From JANXQG01 sp963709175 (GTDB lineage: Bacteria > Planctomycetota > Planctomycetia > Pirellulales > Thermoguttaceae), in assembly GCA_963709175.1 (NCBI GenBank), contig CAVPVK010000003.1, positions 434,001 through 498,000 of the forward strand: 64,000 nt of DNA, read 5' to 3'. Within the stretch, counting starts at the first letter, position 1; every line of letters begins with the position of its first letter. The position numbers and the translations under genes are program-made. Below, piece after piece: positions 9,401 through 20,100 of this stretch. The notes under the pieces were generated by a model. The model was not told the DNA's origin and ran no database searches. It saw nothing but the letters and a program-made list of their open reading frames with translations.

Positions 9401-10329
9401 TCACTCGCCGACCGAGACGTAGCGGCCATATTCCTCTTCGACCTGCGGGTCTTCGAGATTGACGACCATCGGCAGGCCGCCCAATTCCTTCTCGAATTCA
9501 GCCACCAGATCGTCGGAAAGGTAATGATGGTGCAAGTCGAGGAGTTTCAGGCGGCGGATGTCGGGGCAGGCAAGCAGGCGCGGCCCCCTTCGTCGCCCAG
9601 TGTGCCCAGGGAGAGGTCGAGCGCGCTGATCCGCTTGAGCATCGGCGACGTGACGACCGCCGCGACCACTTCGTCGGCGATTTGGCTGTCGCGGAGGCCC
9701 AAGTAACGGAGTTTGGGGAAGTTGTCCGTAGCCAACAGTGGGCGGACGTCGTCAATCGTGCCGTCCCAGCCGTAGCGGTCGGTGCCCAGGTAGAGCTCCA
9801 AGTGTTCCAGGGCGGGCAATTTGGCTGCCGTCACCTCGGCCAGAACGTTCTTGGGGAGGCCCCCGCACTCGATGACGAGGCTTTTTAGCCGGCCATGCTC
9901 GACCTTGCCCAGGCTCAAGCCCTCGCTGCCGCGTACCTGCAGGTATTCCAACCGCGGGAAGGTAGCCCACAACGGAGAGAGGTCGGTCTGATGGATCCAG
10001 GAGACCTCATTTTCTTCCGAAATGATGTCGCCCAGGAAAAGGCCGCGGAGGCTGGCCAACTGGTCGGCCGCGGCGATGATGGCTTCCATGATCTCTGCCG
10101 GAGTCCGTTCGTACATGTCCTCGCCCGACCAGGCCCCGATCACCAAGGCGGAAAGTTGATCGACGGCCGGATCTTCCAGCATGGCGTCGAACAGATCGAT
10201 CGCGGTGTTTTCGTCGTCGTAATCAACCCGCAAGCGATACGCGGTCGACTGCGGGTTGGTCAACGGTTCACCCATATGGAAATCGACGACCTTCTTACCA
10301 GCAAATTCGGTGGCATGTTCTCCGAACAT
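9401..10329 (-). CDS. STM4015 family leucine-rich-repeat-like protein, single-base frameshift
   Basis: Recognised as STM4015 family from its opening MFGEHATEFAGKKVVDF, the YRLRVDYDDENTAIDLFDAM block, LFLGDIISEENEVSWI, and the repeat-like YLQVRGSEGLSLG, LELYLGTDRYGWDG and YLGLRDSQIADEV segments. These are leucine-rich-repeat-type strands, so a protein-binding role is likely. The frame breaks in GG at 9577-9578: after LSLGTLGDEGGRA the other frame continues with LLACPDIRRLKLLDLHHHYL and runs to TGA at 9401-9403. One missing C on the coding strand explains it. Reconstructed length is about 309 residues. STM4014 follows immediately, forming an operon; the LRR gene at 10459 is divergent. Confidence 0.85.
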
Positions 10330-10458
10330 CGGCGGACTCCTGAGAGGATACGGCAGAGATATGGGAAACGCAACGGCCCTATTGTGCACCCCGCCGCGAG
10401 GGATTACAACAGGCGGAAGCTGCGGCCTAAGGATTTTTTCACTAACTCCGCCGACGCC

Positions 10459-11501
10459 ATGAGAGAAGACGTATCGTTCGTGCTGCACATTCGCGCCAAT
10501 CCGGACGATGAGACCGCGCGCTTGATCTATGCCGACTACCTGGAGGAGCGGGGCGACCCGCGGGGCGAGTTGATTCGCGTGCAATGCGAGCTGGCACGGC
10601 TGGGAGTCGAGGACCCCTTGCTGCCCGAGCTTACGGCCCGCGAGGAGGAATTGCTGGCCGCACATGCCGAAGACTGGTTGGCGCCTTGCGCGAGATGGGG
10701 GTGATCGGCGTCAACGCGCGATGTTTCCGCCGCGGGCTGATCGAGCGGATTGTGATCACCGCGGCCGACTTCACCATCAACGCCGAGGCGATCTGCACCG
10801 CGGAACCGGGACTCTACGGAGTGCAGTTAAAGGATGTCCGCGGCGGGCTGAACGACCTGGTCGCGGCGAAGGTCCCCGAACAGGTGCGGCGATTGGATTT
10901 GAGCAGCAATGGGCTGACGGAACAGGAAATGTCGGCGCTGAAAAGTGTGCCGTGGTGGGGACAACTTGAAGGGTTGAATCTGGCCTTCAATCGCCTGCAG
11001 GATGCGGCCATGATGGAATTGGCGGCCATTCACTGGCCGCGACTAGAAACGCTTTCCTTGGCACGAAACGGTATTACCCACACCGGCGCAGCTTCGTTGG
11101 CCCGCACGGTTATGCCGAGGTTAAGGTCACTATCCCTGGCGCTTAATCCCCTTGGCTGGATGGGAGTGCACTCCTTGGTTACCTGGTGGCGGCAGATCGA
11201 AAACCTCGAGGAGCTTGACTTGACGTCAACCGATCTGGGGGCGGATGGTCCGGGCGGGCTGGCCTGGCGCCATATTTCGCCCAGACTGAAACGCCTGATC
11301 CTCCGCAGCAATCGAATCGGGAATGCGGGAATGCGGAACCTTGCCGACCAACTGGACTGGAGTCTCTCGCTGTTGGACCTGAGGAATAATGTTATCGCCC
11401 CACGCTACGAACAACAGCCCGGTGCATCGATGGCCAAGGAGTTTTTCGAAACGATCGTTCCGGCATTGCTCGCACGTTATGGCAAGGCTCTGGTACTTTA
11501 G
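10459..11501 (+). CDS. TIGR02996-LRR protein, single-base frameshift
   Basis: The N-terminus MREDVSFVLHIRANPDD followed by ARLIYADYLEERGDPRGE is the TIGR02996 repeat-companion domain, typical of planctomycetes. It is followed by ribonuclease-inhibitor-type leucine-rich repeats with L-x-L-x-x-N units (RRLDLSSNGLTEQ, LEGLNLAFNRLQD, LETLSLARNGITH, LRSLSLALNPLG, LKRLILRSNRIGN). The frame shifts at CC 10684-10685: the first frame ends HAEDWLAPC and the second continues LREMGVIGVNARCF. One missing base restores about 347 residues. It is the only plus-strand gene inside the minus-strand 8-26 kb block. It is divergent from STM4015 and overlaps the end of STM4011 by 4 bases. Likely a cytoplasmic protein-interaction factor. 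Confidence 0.82.
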
Positions 11502-12505
11502 CGCAGGCGCCCCTCCGGTGCAAGGATGTCTGTAACTGCAAGGGCCTCAGGCTGGCTCCAACAAAAACCCGCCGGAATCCGCTCCAGAATGCCGCTGGCA
11601 AAAACCCGCTCGAGGCCCAACGGCTCCAGGTGCACGTAACCGATATGGCAACCGCAGGTTTCGTTCGGGCAGGGCCTCGCGCCGGGCAGGCGGAAATCGG
11701 GGTCGTACAAATTCCCCAGCGCCTGCGGCACGAAATGGCAGCGGCGGACGGTGCCGTCGCCATCGACGGAAATCACGCTCGCCCCCGTCCGACAGTCTTG
11801 GCCGCGGCTGGCATGCCGCACCGTGTTCCAGCGGAAATGCGGATCGATCCGCTCCCAGCCGGCAATCTCGTCGTCGGTGTAATAATCGGGCACGTCCTTG
11901 TAGGCGTTGACCCAAAGATAGACGCGCCGTGGCAGGGCCCGGCGGACGCCTACGGCCTCTGCAAAATGTTCCCGCAGCCCCACGATGCCGACGCTATAGC
12001 GGAGGCCCGCAGCTTCCAATCGGCCGCATTGCTGGAGAAACCGCTCGCGACGCGTCTGCGACGGATGATAGCTGCACCAAAACGCCGTCCGTTCCGCACG
12101 GCATTCATCGATCCAGTCGAGGCGGCAACTCAAATTGGTCTGCGCGACGATTCGCGCGACCTGCGGCAGGCGGCCCAAGTCGATCATCGCGGCGCGATAC
12201 CAATCGTGGACCAGCGCTTCGCCCCACGGCGTGAAGAATATCTGCAATTGACGTTGCTGCGCGGAGACCCATTGGCAAAACCGTGTCAGGGCAGAACGGT
12301 CCGCCACCAGCTCCGTATCGCTCGCGCGATGCTTGGCAAACGGGCAATAGCCGCAGGAATAGTTGCAGCTTGGCAGCGGACCCCGGTAGAGAATGTGCAG
12401 TGGTGCGGGCGTCTCGCCTGCCAGGCAAGATTCAGATGGCCGTGGTACCAGAGCATTCTGCGAAAGAGGAGGCGGGACGCCCGCAGCACTCAGGCGTTGG
12501 TCCAT
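11498..12505 (-). CDS. STM4011 family radical SAM protein with SPASM-like cysteine cluster
   Basis: A 335-residue radical SAM enzyme of the STM4011 family. The cluster-binding motif is C47-x3-C51-x2-C54 in SCNYSCGYCPFA. The C-terminal part has GTVRRCHFV and CPNETCGCHIG, a SPASM-like cysteine arrangement used by peptide- or protein-modifying radical SAM enzymes for auxiliary Fe-S clusters (family knowledge). It overlaps STM4012 by 16 bases, so the two are probably translated together, and it ends 4 bases inside the convergent LRR gene. The chemical reaction is unknown. Confidence 0.88.
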   Translation of the reverse strand: MDQRLSAAGVPPPLSQNALVPRPSESCLAGETPAPLHILYRGPLPSCNYSCGYCPFAKHRASDTELVADRSALTRFCQWVSAQQRQLQIFFTPWGEALVHDWYRAAMIDLGRLPQVARIVAQTNLSCRLDWIDECRAERTAFWCSYHPSQTRRERFLQQCGRLEAAGLRYSVGIVGLREHFAEAVGVRRALPRRVYLWVNAYKDVPDYYTDDEIAGWERIDPHFRWNTVRHASRGQDCRTGASVISVDGDGTVRRCHFVPQALGNLYDPDFRLPGARPCPNETCGCHIGYVHLEPLGLERVFASGILERIPAGFCWSQPEALAVTDILAPEGRLR

Positions 12506-13839
12506 TCGTAGGTCTCCATTAGCCGGCGGACACGCTCGGAAAATAGCCAGGGGCCAATGGCGTCGGAACGCTCCAGTCCTGCGGCAGTCAACTGCAAGCG
12601 ATCGGCCGAAATCTCCAGGAAGCCCAGCCGTTCAAGCTCGATCAGTTGCGGCATTTCGTCCAGGATGTCGGCCCCAAAGCGGGCCGCGTACTCGTTGCGG
12701 GCAAATCCTGCGGCTGGCAGCAGGGCAAGCAACAGGTAGCGCCGCCGCTGGTCTTCGGCGTCGAGGCGTATGCCGTGATCGATCATCGCAAACGACGCGG
12801 CCGGGCGGTCCAGGTAACGCTCGATCACGGCCCGGACCGCCCCGCGCCGCACGGCATAGGGCATCGCGTAGTGCAGTTCCCGCGTATAGGATCTGGCGCC
12901 GCAGCCCAGCCCGATCATGCCGTCTTCCTGGCAGCAGTAGACTGGGCCGCCGGCCTGCGGCGCGGTGGCACTCTGGAACATGCGAAACGACAACTGTCGA
13001 TACCCGCGGTCCAGCAGCATCTGGCGGGCCTCGCGGTAGCACTGCATCCGTACGTCGGGCCAAGCCTGCCCGCGGACACCCAGGCCGGTGAACGGCCGAA
13101 CGTAAAGCGGATAGAGGTAGAGCTCTTGCGGGTGGTGCTCGGTCGCTCGTTCGACGGTTTGCCGCCAGCTTGCCACGCTCTGGCCCGGACCACCGTAGAT
13201 CAGATCGATGTTGATGGTGAGGAACCCACAGTCGCGGGCCAGGTCCAATGCCCGTTGGACGTCCGCATATCGCTGGGGGCGGCCCATGCCCCGCGTTTCG
13301 CCGTCGTCGAACGACTGCACTCCCAGGCTCAACCGATCGACGCCCTGCTCGCGCAAAAATGCAAGGTTTTCCGGCGTGACGGTGGCCGGCGAGCCCTCGA
13401 CCGAAACGGGAATATCCGCCGGCCTGGCCCCCATACAATCGGTGATGATCGCAAAGAGTTGCTGCAACTGACCGAGGTCCAGCGAGGTGGGCGTCCCGCC
13501 GCCTACTGCCAGTCGGGCGAACCGCATTTCGCCCAGTTGCTTCCGAACTTGCTCCCCCTGGCGGGCCAGTTGATCGAGGTAGCGAACCGGCAGGGCCGCT
13601 TCCGGCCGCGAGACCGTGAACAGGTTACAGAAGCCGCAGCGCATCTCGCAAAAGGGCACATGGACGTAGAGAAAGAGGGCGTCGCGGGGCTCGCCGCGCC
13701 AGGCCTCGGCCAGCGGCACTGCCGGCGTGATCTCACGATAGGCCGTCTTGTGCGGATAGGAATAGACGTACGAGATGAAAGGATCGCAGTCTAGCAGTGC
13801 GTTGGTCGCGGAAGGTGCAAGGGTTGGGGCAAGCGTCAT
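12490..13839 (-). CDS. STM4012 family radical SAM protein (HemN-like)
   Basis: About 449 residues, of the STM4012 family, related to coproporphyrinogen III dehydrogenase-like (HemN/HemW) radical SAM proteins. The cluster motif is C64-x3-C68-x2-C71 in HVPFCEMRCGFCNLF. It is followed by RLAVGGGTPTSLDLGQL and DRLSLGVQSFDDGETRGMGR, the hallmark GGGTP and GVQSF blocks of HemN relatives, and INIDLIYGGPGQS. I chose ATG 13839 because it overlaps the STM4013 stop by four bases (ATGA) and the family N-terminus begins there; the longer frame to 13908 is STM4013 sequence in a shifted frame. HemN/HemW-like sequence does not imply haem synthesis in this cluster. Confidence 0.88.
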   Translation of the reverse strand: MTLAPTLAPSATNALLDCDPFISYVYSYPHKTAYREITPAVPLAEAWRGEPRDALFLYVHVPFCEMRCGFCNLFTVSRPEAALPVRYLDQLARQGEQVRKQLGEMRFARLAVGGGTPTSLDLGQLQQLFAIITDCMGARPADIPVSVEGSPATVTPENLAFLREQGVDRLSLGVQSFDDGETRGMGRPQRYADVQRALDLARDCGFLTINIDLIYGGPGQSVASWRQTVERATEHHPQELYLYPLYVRPFTGLGVRGQAWPDVRMQCYREARQMLLDRGYRQLSFRMFQSATAPQAGGPVYCCQEDGMIGLGCGARSYTRELHYAMPYAVRRGAVRAVIERYLDRPAASFAMIDHGIRLDAEDQRRRYLLLALLPAAGFARNEYAARFGADILDEMPQLIELERLGFLEISADRLQLTAAGLERSDAIGPWLFSERVRRLMETYEWTNA

Positions 13840-14642
13840 GAGCGTGGCAAAACGAACTCGGCATAAGGGACATTCCACACCACGCTGTGACAGACGCGAT
13901 GTCCCCAATACCCGTCTTCTCCGTAGGCGGTGCCGTGATCGCTACAGATGACGCTCAGCAACGGCGCCCGGCGGGTCATGGCGGCGAGGAGGGTCGGTGC
14001 GTGACGATCAACATAAGCCAGGGCTGCCGCCTGCGTCCGCGGCGAATCTTCCGTTGCTCCCGGGCAATAGATGCAGTTGGGCTGGTGCAAGGCGGAAATA
14101 TTGATGAACAGAAACAGCCGCCTTTCCGCCGGCAAGGTGTCGATGATTCGCAGGGCCAACGCCACCTGGTTCTCGGTCGAGCAGGGATCGGTCACTCCCA
14201 GGGCCGGGCTCCAGTGGCTCTCGACAAAAAGGCCCGGCAGCACGCTGCCCAGCGGGCTGAGCTTGTTGAAGAAGCCTACCCCGCCAATACAGACCGTGTG
14301 ATAGCCCCGATGTGCCAGGCCGCTGACGATGTCGGGGGCGTCGAAAACACAGGTGGCGGGCCCGGTGGTTTCGCTGCCGGGAAAACGCGTGGCGAAAAGC
14401 CGCGGATGCAACCCCGGCACGATGGGCGTGGGGAGAAACCCGGCGAAAAACGCCTGATGCGCCGCATAAGTAAAATTGCCGGGCGAGTGCCGTCGTTCCC
14501 AACGGCCTTGCGGCAGCACGCGGGCGAAATTCGGCGTTTGCCCGGCGGCGAGCGCGTCCTCGGCCGCGTCGCAGCGTAAGGTGTCGAGCGTCATGAAGAG
14601 CACGTCGTGGGTGCCGATGAGTGCGGAGGCGTTGATGGCCAT
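13836..14642 (-). CDS. STM4013/SEN3800 family hydrolase (sulfatase/alkaline-phosphatase fold)
   Basis: About 268 residues. DVLFMTLDTLRCDAAEDAL near residues 13-31 gives the metal-binding D20 and D25 of the sulfatase/phosphoesterase superfamily, and VICSDHGTAYGEDGYWGHR near the C-terminus supplies the second metal-binding DHG and a histidine. In this superfamily a metal pair hydrolyses phosphate or sulfate esters. I see no signal peptide, so the enzyme is probably cytoplasmic, unlike most exported sulfatases. ATG 14642 was chosen at the conserved start. The reading frame upstream to 14699 lies inside the vWA-like gene, whose stop is at 14651. The STM4012 start overlaps its stop. Confidence 0.85.
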   Translation of the reverse strand: MAINASALIGTHDVLFMTLDTLRCDAAEDALAAGQTPNFARVLPQGRWERRHSPGNFTYAAHQAFFAGFLPTPIVPGLHPRLFATRFPGSETTGPATCVFDAPDIVSGLAHRGYHTVCIGGVGFFNKLSPLGSVLPGLFVESHWSPALGVTDPCSTENQVALALRIIDTLPAERRLFLFINISALHQPNCIYCPGATEDSPRTQAAALAYVDRHAPTLLAAMTRRAPLLSVICSDHGTAYGEDGYWGHRVCHSVVWNVPYAEFVLPRS

Positions 14643-14650
14643 GGCTACGA

Positions 14651-16096
14651 TTATGCACAAATCCATGCCCGCAGCAACGCCTCCACGGCATGCAGCCATC
14701 GCTCCGTGGCCTCGGCCGGTTCTTCCGCGTTGACCGTTTCGCCCTCGATCGTCAATCGCGGGTCCGGCCCGTCGATCGCCAGGCTCGCCGGAATCACGCC
14801 CTCGACAACTACTTCACGGGCGATCGCCGACAGCCAAAGACAGCGGCAGAGGCTCCGCCGAGCTGCCCCGGCGGAGCGGGCCGGGACTTCTTGGGCAGCG
14901 ATCCGCTCCACGACCGCTGTGCCGTTGGCAATCTGATCGGCCAACAACATGCGGACCAATTCGCATTCGACGTCCAGCTCCCGGCCCTCGATGTCGAGGA
15001 AGAGGAACTCAAACCGCAGGGCCTCGCCGCTGAGCCAATCGATCAGTGTCCGAACCGCCGTTACCGCCAAGGCAAGTGCCATCACGATCCGCTGGTAGGG
15101 AAGCTCGGCGTCCTTGAGCCGAGCCGTCACCAGATCGGGGCTGAAGAGAAAAACAAACGTTTCGTGTCGCCGCAGGAAGCGGTTCTCGTCGCGGGAGTAG
15201 TAGAGCAGTTCGTCGCGGACGAACTTGATGTCGAACAAGTCCGGCCGCTCGCCTCGATCCATGAAAACGAGTTGCGAGTGCAACAGGCTTTCGATGGTGC
15301 CGCGGTTGGAAAGCGAGGAGAAACCGCCCACCGGGTAGCTGTCCTCATCGACCATGCGGGTGGCCACGGAATATTGCCGGCGGGCCACCCGCGGTTTGCG
15401 GGGCGGGAGCGGTTGTGCCATCTGGCTGGCCATGTCCAGCACCTGGCGCAGGGCCAGCCGCTGGCCAAATTCCGCCAGGGCTGTGCCGCGCTCCAGCTCG
15501 AAGAGGTCCGTGCCGCTGAGCAGGTCGCCCGTACCGCGAATGGCCGTGATCAGCCGCGCCTGTTGTTGGCCCAGCAGCGGAAGCAGACCCTCGTCGCGTA
15601 TCGATTCCCATCCCTCCATGAGCACGTCCGCGGCCGGTTCTTCCAGCAGCCGCTTGAGAATGGCCGGGCTGAGCATGACGCCCGGCAGCCCCGCCCGATC
15701 TGCCATTTGCGTCAAGAGGAAGGCTATGGCTCGGCTGCGGTCGCGGCCCTGGTAGTGCAGGATCGCATCGGCAGCCCGCTGGAAGGTGAGATCGGCATAA
15801 AGCCGGCCGAGGACGTAATCTTCGTATTCCCGCGCCACACCCGGCTCAAGCCCCGTGGCGGCTCGCGGCGCCTCGTCGTGGGGTAGAGCGGCCGCCGGCG
15901 AGCCGCCGCCCAGCGCGATCCGGCCGACGTCGGCTACGAAGCCCAGCGGCGGCAGTCCGGCCCCTGCGGAAGCCATCTCCAGCGACCATTCCAGCGCGGG
16001 CGGGAATGTCTTTGCAAACGGCGGCGAGGCTTGCATCAGCCACAGGCCCTGCACGGCCCAGCGTCGGGCTTCGTCGGGATCGCGGAACTGGTGCAC
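14651..16096 (-). CDS. vWA-like partner of the MoxR ATPase (degenerate MIDAS)
   Basis: A 481-residue protein starting at GTG 16096, three bases after the MoxR stop. The C-terminal half has a von Willebrand A-like layout: a strand HSQLVFMDRGERPD, a helix IKFVRDELLYYSRDENRF, then HETFVFLFSPDLVTA, a long amphipathic helix RIVMALALAVTAVRTLIDWL, and strand RFEFLFLDIEG. The DxSxS metal-site signature is replaced by D-R-G-E-R, so the metal site looks degenerate. The N-terminal half is helical and not recognised. MoxR ATPases usually pair with vWA proteins that deliver substrate, and the adjacency strongly supports that role. Assignment as vWA is inference from layout and context; no enzyme activity is visible. 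Confidence 0.6.
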   Translation of the reverse strand: MHQFRDPDEARRWAVQGLWLMQASPPFAKTFPPALEWSLEMASAGAGLPPLGFVADVGRIALGGGSPAAALPHDEAPRAATGLEPGVAREYEDYVLGRLYADLTFQRAADAILHYQGRDRSRAIAFLLTQMADRAGLPGVMLSPAILKRLLEEPAADVLMEGWESIRDEGLLPLLGQQQARLITAIRGTGDLLSGTDLFELERGTALAEFGQRLALRQVLDMASQMAQPLPPRKPRVARRQYSVATRMVDEDSYPVGGFSSLSNRGTIESLLHSQLVFMDRGERPDLFDIKFVRDELLYYSRDENRFLRRHETFVFLFSPDLVTARLKDAELPYQRIVMALALAVTAVRTLIDWLSGEALRFEFLFLDIEGRELDVECELVRMLLADQIANGTAVVERIAAQEVPARSAGAARRSLCRCLWLSAIAREVVVEGVIPASLAIDGPDPRLTIEGETVNAEEPAEATERWLHAVEALLRAWICA

Positions 16097-16099
16097 GGT

Positions 16100-17122
16100 T
16101 CAGGCCTCTCCCAGCAAGAGCGGCACCTTTTCGGCCAGCAGCGCCATTTCCTCGGGCGTTTCGCCGAGGTAGGCCAACAGCCGCAGGTCGTCGCGGCCCA
16201 CCGTTCCACCACGGAGCAGCCACGCCCGCACGCGGAAGAGCTTGTAGAGCTTCACCAGGCGGCGGTCGCTAACGAAAATGCGGTCCTCGCGGACGAGCGT
16301 CTTCACCAATCGCTGGAATTCTCGGAATACGTCGGCGGGGAAAAACGTGTGGCGGTCTGTCTGTTCGCTGCCGTCGGGCAGGCTGCTGGTGCGGCTGAAC
16401 AGATGGGTGAGGTAGCGGCCGGCCTTGAGCACGTCGTCCAGCGAGGCATGGCCCTCCATCCAGGGCTTCTGGCCGAGCTGCTTGTGGACCTCGGACCGCA
16501 GTCCGGCGTCGATCAGCTCCTCGAAGTGCTCGTTCTGCACCTGCCCGCTCTGGATCTTCAGGGAAAATCGATCCTTCAGGGCGGCCAATTCCTCGTGCTG
16601 AGGAACCTCGTTGGTGGCGGCGAAGAGCACTTTCAGGCGGACCGGCTGCGGTTGGCCATCCTGATAGAACTTCCGTTCGTTGATGATCGTCAGGAGGATA
16701 TTGAGGATGGCCGAGTTCGACTTGAAGATCTCGTCGAGGAAGGCCAGCGAGGCGGTGGGCAGCTTGCCTTGCTCGCGGCGAACATAGCGGCCGTCGCGAA
16801 GCTGGTTGATGTCGATCGGACCGACGATCTCGGCGGGCTCGGTGAAGCGCGTGAGCATGTACTCGAAGTATTCGTCGTCGGGGATGCCCATGGCCTCGCG
16901 GAACTTCAACACGAGCTCGCTTTTGGCGGTCCCCGGCGGCCCGATGATCAACAACGGTTCCTGGGCCACGGCGGCCACGACCATCAGATCGATGAGTTCC
17001 TGCTTATGCACGAAAAACCGGCCCAACGACGTGCGGAACTGGTTCAAACGGCGGCGGAGGTCGTCGGCCTCAGTTTGCAGGTCGGTGAAGGACCAATCTT
17101 TTGAAGGGGAAGATATGCTCAT
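16100..17122 (-). CDS. MoxR-family AAA+ ATPase
   Basis: A 340-residue AAA+ chaperone-like ATPase of the MoxR/RavA class. Walker A is GPPGTAKS at 61-68, Walker B is LAFLDEIFKS at 126-135, and sensor 1 is FAATN at 168-171. The insert before Walker B (RFTEPAEIVGPIDI) is the characteristic MoxR feature, and the C-terminal lid (RIFVSDRRLVKLYKLFRVRAWL) is complete. MoxR proteins remodel or activate metal-loaded or complex-bound client proteins with a vWA partner, here the next gene. Its start overlaps the stop of the preceding gene by four bases (ATGA). Call is firm; client unknown. Confidence 0.92.
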   Translation of the reverse strand: MSISSPSKDWSFTDLQTEADDLRRRLNQFRTSLGRFFVHKQELIDLMVVAAVAQEPLLIIGPPGTAKSELVLKFREAMGIPDDEYFEYMLTRFTEPAEIVGPIDINQLRDGRYVRREQGKLPTASLAFLDEIFKSNSAILNILLTIINERKFYQDGQPQPVRLKVLFAATNEVPQHEELAALKDRFSLKIQSGQVQNEHFEELIDAGLRSEVHKQLGQKPWMEGHASLDDVLKAGRYLTHLFSRTSSLPDGSEQTDRHTFFPADVFREFQRLVKTLVREDRIFVSDRRLVKLYKLFRVRAWLLRGGTVGRDDLRLLAYLGETPEEMALLAEKVPLLLGEA

Positions 17123-20100
17123 TTTTGTTTGTCTTGCTTGGTGCTCATCGCCGCCCGCATGTCTCTATGGATTCTGCGGCGGACGAGGAATTCGTCGTCG
17201 TCCAGCCAGCGGCGACTCTCGGAATTCATAGTGAATTCCTCGCTGACCACGGCCAGCACCAGGGCCTCGACGACCCGCAATTGATTGACCGAGAAGTGGC
17301 TGCTGGTGGTCATGGCGTCCCTGATCGGGGCGAGCCGAAAGCCGCTCGCTTCACTCTCCGCCGGCTGCGCGAAAAGCTCCTCTACCCGCGGCAAGGCGAA
17401 CTCGGCTGGGGCGTACCCCAGCGTCGAAAGATAGGCCTGGGCCAGTTCCACGCACTGATGCGGTTTCAGGTTGCCGTGCGTCAGCAGTTGCCGGGCTTCA
17501 CCGAGCACACCCAGGGCGTTTTCCTGCTGGCCGAAGAAGAGCCAACCGGAGGCTGCCAAGAGCAATAGCCGCAGCCGCTCACCGGCCGCGCCGGCGCGTA
17601 CCTTGTTGTTGGCCTCTGCCGCGACGCGGGTCAGTAGCCGGCCGATTTCGTCGCGCATGCCGAGCTTCCGCAGGCTGCGGAAACACTCGCCCAGCATGTG
17701 GGCCAGCGATTCGCCGTCGCCCTCGCCCGGCGCCTGGAGATGCTCGCCGATGCGGTTGAGGCAAGCCTCGACGAACTCCCCGCGATCGAAGTGGGCCGCT
17801 ACGAACACGGCGCGCTGCAGCATCTTCTGCTCGGTCTCGCCGTCGGGTGTGCGGCTGGCTGCGGGCAAGACCCGCTCCAACAATCCGCGGCTGAAATGGT
17901 CGCCCAGCCGCGGGGCGAGACCCAGCGCCTCGACCAGAAGCATCGTCTCGCGCTCAGCCGATCCGGCCAGCTCGCCGAAAAGCCGTTCGATGGTCGCCTT
18001 CATGTGCTCAGGATCCGCGATGTCGACCAGCATCGTCACCTGCTGCGTGAAGTCGTCGCGGTATTGCCGCCACGTACGGTAGGCGTCGATGTGCAGGTTC
18101 GGCTCCAAGATGCGGGAAATCTGCCGCAGCTTGTCGATCTTGTATCGCACCAGCCGGTCCATCGGATCGAGCACCTCCATCAATTCCGGCGGCAAGGGAC
18201 CGCGGCTCGACTGGCCGTCCATCGCCTGGCGGATGCGGAAGCGGAACGCCTCCCAGGTCCAACTGTGGATGGAGTCGCGGCCTAACTCGTGCTCGATCTT
18301 CGCCATCCGCTCGCGGCAGGCGGCAGTGTCGCCCAGGCGGGCCATGCCGTAACAGAACATCAGGCCGGCGTATTGGCGGGTCCGGGCGCTTTTGTAAATC
18401 GGCTCGCTGATCCAGTCCAACACGCGTTCGCTGAGGACGCCGAAGCGGGTGCGGACCAGATGCAGTTGCTGCGAGTCGCCCCGACCGAGGCCACGGAGGA
18501 AGCTCGGCAAATCGACGTCGGTCCGCAGTCCGTGCGCGTAGAGCCGCTCCAGGGCGCGGTCGCGGGCCCGGGCCAGCGCCAGCACATCGCCGTTGAGGTG
18601 ATTCATGGCACACCATGCCAGCCAGGCGATGCGGGCTGGCAGCACGGCCTCGTTCCGTTCGAGGAATCGCGCCAGCGGCCCCTGCCGTTGGCGGAACAGC
18701 GATGACAGCGGCGAGTGCGGCGACGCGACCGCCCAAATCAGGAAGTTTGCTACCGCCCCGGCCCTTTCCGGAGCGAGGTCTTTCACCGCCATCAGCCGGG
18801 CGAACTGGAGTTCGTCGAGCGGTTCGACCGCCCCATCCTTGGCGACCTTTTCCCAGGCGGGCAGGATCGCCGCCAGGCGGGAGTCGTCGTCCCAGACGGC
18901 GGCAGCGCAGCAATGCGCGGCATCGACGTGATGACCGAGCGCGGCGTTCGCCTGAGCCATTTCCTGCCAAAGGGCCGCGCGATCGGGCTCGTCCAGCGGC
19001 GACTGCAAGGCGAGAAACTGCTGCTCGATCTCGAAAAGCCGCCTTTGCAACCGCTCACGATCGGTCGGCGCGGCCGGTTGCATGGCGGCCGGTTCGCCGT
19101 CGGGCTCGACGGGCGTAAAGACGATCGGTTCTTCTTCGCTTTCCTGAGTCTGACCGCTGGCCACCGGTCGGCTTGCAGGCCGACTGGGCAACTTGGAGGC
19201 CACGGGCTTTTCGGGCGGCGGCTTCTCGCCGCGGACAGCCCGATCCTCGCGGCAGACGAACGATTCGAAATCGAATCGATGGGCCGCGACCCAGGCCTCC
19301 AGCGATTCGTGCTCGCGGTCGAGCACGTAATCGACATAGTCGGACAGCGGGCGGAAGGCGGCATCCGGCAGACTTTGAGGCGCGAACCGCCCGTCCGCCT
19401 CCGGGACCAGCCACGTGATGCGGCTGGTGTCGGAAGCCAGCACCTGGGCCAGCGTGCTCCGCCGCAGCGGCGGGTGTAACCGGTATCCGCAAGGCACAAA
19501 CAAATTGGGCAGCTTCAGGCACGGCTGCAAGGCCAGACCGTCGACAACCATTACCGGAGGCGACTGCTTCGACGGCCTTGTTCGGAGGATGATCGTGCGT
19601 TGGCCGTCCCGCTGACCAACGGCAAAGGCCAGCCGGGCGAGCAACTGGTCGTCAGCGCCTTGGACGAGGGCGTCGAGCTGCGCCGATGCGTCGCCGCCGA
19701 GGACCCACATCTCGGCCGCGTCATTGCTTCCCGGCACAAGCCGCAACGAGACCGGCAGCCGCGCAACGAGTTCCGCGGCCGACCAGGCAGATTCCGCATG
19801 CGGCAAGCAGCAATCCAAGACCTGGTAGACGTCCTGCATGGGACATTCATCGACGAATTCCCAATTTCGTGGCGGGCTCAGCAAGAGCAACTGCCCTGGC
19901 GGCGGCTCGAGGCGATCGGCCAGCGGATGAGAATGACCCAGTTCGATCCAGACCCGCGGCCGGCGTTCAACGTAGGCACGAACGGTGGCGGCCATTGTGA
20001 TACCGTTATCCATGGCCCGCAGCAGCGAATAATAGGGCGGGCCGACAACGCGGAGCAGCGCGCGCGTACGATCGCCTTGCTTGACGTGGCAGAAGCTTTG

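Noticed and set aside
8237..9429. Split of STM4014 into two independent genes
   Set aside because: The two halves join through one missing base in a CCC run and together match one family, so a split is not supported.
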